Of a stretch of 64,000 nucleotides of DNA, positions 62,787-64,000 are shown one piece after another. The notes below the pieces were generated by a model that saw only the letters and a list, made by a program, of their open reading frames with translations, was not told the DNA's origin and made no database searches. Source of the stretch: Desulfobulbaceae bacterium (GTDB lineage: Bacteria; Desulfobacterota; Desulfobulbia; Desulfobulbales; SURF-16). The translations under genes were made by a program, and so were the position numbers. The number at the start of each line of letters is the position of its first letter. Within the stretch, counting starts at the first letter, position 1. The DNA lies in contig JAHLLM010000008.1 in assembly GCA_020444175.1 (NCBI GenBank), positions 1-64,000 of the forward strand, in the 5' to 3' direction.

Positions 62787-63605
62787 TTACTCTTTTTCCT
62801 GATACAAATGCACATCTCTTTGGGGATACGGAATGCTAATATCTTGCTCGTCAAACGTTCTTTTGACTTTTTCAGTAACTTCAAAAAAGACATTCCAGTA
62901 GTCATCTGTATTAACCCAGGGGCGCACAACAAAGTTGACGCTGCTGTCGGCCAGTTCGGAAAGAGCCACTGTTGGGGCGGGATCCTTGAGGACACGCGGG
63001 TCAGAAGCAATTATGTCATTTAAAAGGCCTTTTGCCTTGCCGATATCATCGTCATAACTGATACCGAAAACCATATCCACCCTGCGGGTAGGGTTGTCAT
63101 TGATATTGGTTATCACGTCAGAGGTAATGCTGCTGTTCGGAATGATTACTTTTTTGTTGTCCAGGGAGTTGATCGTGGTGTGAAAAATGTTGATGGCGGC
63201 TATGCGGCCGGTGACTCCCACAGTTGTAACCAGGTCCCCGAGTTTAAAGGGCCGCAGGAAAATTATCATGACTCCTGAGGCTATATTTGACAAAGAATCC
63301 TTGAGGGCAAGGCCAATGGCAAGACCGGCAGCACCTATTATTGTCAGAAAGGAGGTTGTGTTGATACCAAGCTGTCCGGCGGCTGCGACAATGACCAGCA
63401 CCAGCAAGGTATAATAGACGACGTTTTCCAGAAAGTGAATCAGGGTGGCTTCAACCTTATTTTTCTCAAGGAGCCTGACAACAAGACGGGAAACATGGCC
63501 GGCAAGCCATTTCCCGATTATGAAAACAACAAGAGCAGCAATTAATTTCATTGAATAGGTCGTTAACCAATAGGAGATCGTGTCATACATTTTTTCAATA
63601 TCCAT
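62787..63605 (-). CDS. MscS-family mechanosensitive channel (second)
   Basis: 272 residues with the same architecture as the other MscS gene: three helices, pore helix FLTIIGAAGLAIGLALKDSL (about 85-105), beta domain LRPFKLGDLVTTVGVTGRI, NKKVIIPNSSITSD and the ending YPQRDVHLYQEKE. The two proteins are clearly related but diverged. It lies 46 bases upstream of the OmpA-like gene on the same strand, so the two are probably co-transcribed, perhaps together with the other MscS gene. Confidence 0.93.
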   Translation of the reverse strand: MDIEKMYDTISYWLTTYSMKLIAALVVFIIGKWLAGHVSRLVVRLLEKNKVEATLIHFLENVVYYTLLVLVIVAAAGQLGINTTSFLTIIGAAGLAIGLALKDSLSNIASGVMIIFLRPFKLGDLVTTVGVTGRIAAINIFHTTINSLDNKKVIIPNSSITSDVITNINDNPTRRVDMVFGISYDDDIGKAKGLLNDIIASDPRVLKDPAPTVALSELADSSVNFVVRPWVNTDDYWNVFFEVTEKVKRTFDEQDISIPYPQRDVHLYQEKE

Positions 63606-63635
63606 AGCTGCCTCACTTTTTTCATTTTTGTTTAA

Positions 63636-63712
63636 CTAGTGCCCGTCCATAAATAGTCCTTTCGGAGTCTCGCGGACTCGCTTACCTGCCCGATATCTGC
63701 GTCATGCTTAAA
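63636..63712. repeat. Partial copy of the GTAACTATTCAG repeat family
   Basis: GGAGTCTCGC...TCGCTTACCTGC (about 63666-63691) matches the interior of 36556-36675 in reverse. The ends are not recognisable, so this is a degenerate remnant upstream of the MscS gene. Confidence 0.55.
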
Positions 63713-63959
63713 AAATTATCCTCGGAATATTAAATATATGCCTCTTGTAATTTTTTGTGCAATCCTTGATCTCGAACAAAATGATCTATTTCTGGACAGT
63801 CACTAACTACCTAATAACAGTATAAATTATTGATTAGTATTTTTGTATAATGATGGGCGTCAGGGTGTCAAGGGAAATTCTGCAAAGAAGAAAATTAGGG
63901 GGCAAGTTTGCTAGGCGACGGAGTGGTACAGAGGACAGAACAGCCAGTAGAGTCAGGGA
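63713..63959. other. Right-edge intergenic region
   Basis: A/T-rich DNA with no supported gene. It presumably includes the promoter of the MscS/OmpA-like cluster, but no clear pair of hexamers is seen. Confidence 0.3.
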
Positions 63960-63999
63960 ACAGGGTAAGGGTATTTTTTTAACCCTTACCCTGTTTTTC
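63960..63999. terminator. Strong hairpin terminator at the right edge
   Basis: ACAGGGTAAGGGT (63960-63972) and ACCCTTACCCTGT (63982-63994) are perfect 13-bp arms with a T-rich loop and a following run of T. It could end a plus-strand or flanking transcript. Confidence 0.75.
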
Positions 64000-64000
64000 T

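Noticed and set aside
1-64000. CRISPR array, rRNA or tRNA genes
   Set aside because: No regularly spaced direct repeats with unique spacers, no rRNA-like stretch and no complete tRNA cloverleaf were seen on either strand.

Overview
The window looks like a chromosomal segment of a Desulfobacterota bacterium, most likely Desulfobulbales-like. The grounds are the abundance of PAS/histidine-kinase/receiver proteins, an Mrp/Mbh-type antiporter module, a small Cys-rich protein of a type seen in sulfate reducers, and a probable selenoprotein. This placement is inference, because no rRNA or tRNA gene is visible. The DNA is littered with short inverted-repeat elements (at least four families), one internally deleted IS and several gene remnants.

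Region by region. 1-6060 is an accessory island. It holds a decayed IS1182-like element that cuts an HsdS gene, a broken second gene, an intact DUF6880 + pRiA4b ORF-3 pair, a RhuM-like stub and an intact Fic protein. Imperfect direct repeats of about 100 bp bound it; the left copy carries a 101-bp MITE and the right copy is the matching empty site. 6133-20168 is mixed chromosomal content: an FlgD-Ig-like membrane protein, YihY/BrkB, a class I aminotransferase, a ChaN-like protein, a methyltransferase, a DUF4405 protein, a 1728-residue DEDD-exonuclease/RecQ/UvrD-type fusion, TatD, a Cache sensor ending in a Cys cluster, and a CDP-alcohol phosphatidyltransferase. 31591 down to 20172 (minus strand) is one tight five-gene operon: a TPR/CsgG-like lipoprotein, a YcfL-like lipoprotein, a small CsgG/LpoB-like lipoprotein, a LpoB-like lipoprotein with a Q-rich tail, and a 2508-residue exported protein I do not recognise.

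32279-40625 carries RecD2, two small Cys proteins, a lipoprotein, a receiver-TPR protein and a membrane hybrid histidine kinase. 40994-48326 is a nine-gene Mrp/Mbh-like antiporter operon without hydrogenase genes, closed by a strong terminator. 48688-58648 is signalling and metal handling: a lone receiver, a chemoreceptor with two CZB-type domains, an ArsR-family repressor with a palindromic operator over its own promoter, its SO_0444-type metal permease, a periplasmic-binding-domain hybrid kinase and a PAS-LuxR regulator lying between two copies of a 185-bp repeat. 59204-63605 (minus strand) holds a small protein behind a riboswitch-like leader, a thioredoxin-fold protein with in-frame TGA exactly at the first active-site Cys position (UGTC), two MscS channels and, between them, a VWA-OmpA lipoprotein, which suggests an envelope-stress neighbourhood.

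The two observations I rate highest are the probable selenocysteine thioredoxin-like protein at 60050-60517 and the giant-protein/lipoprotein operon at 20172-31591.
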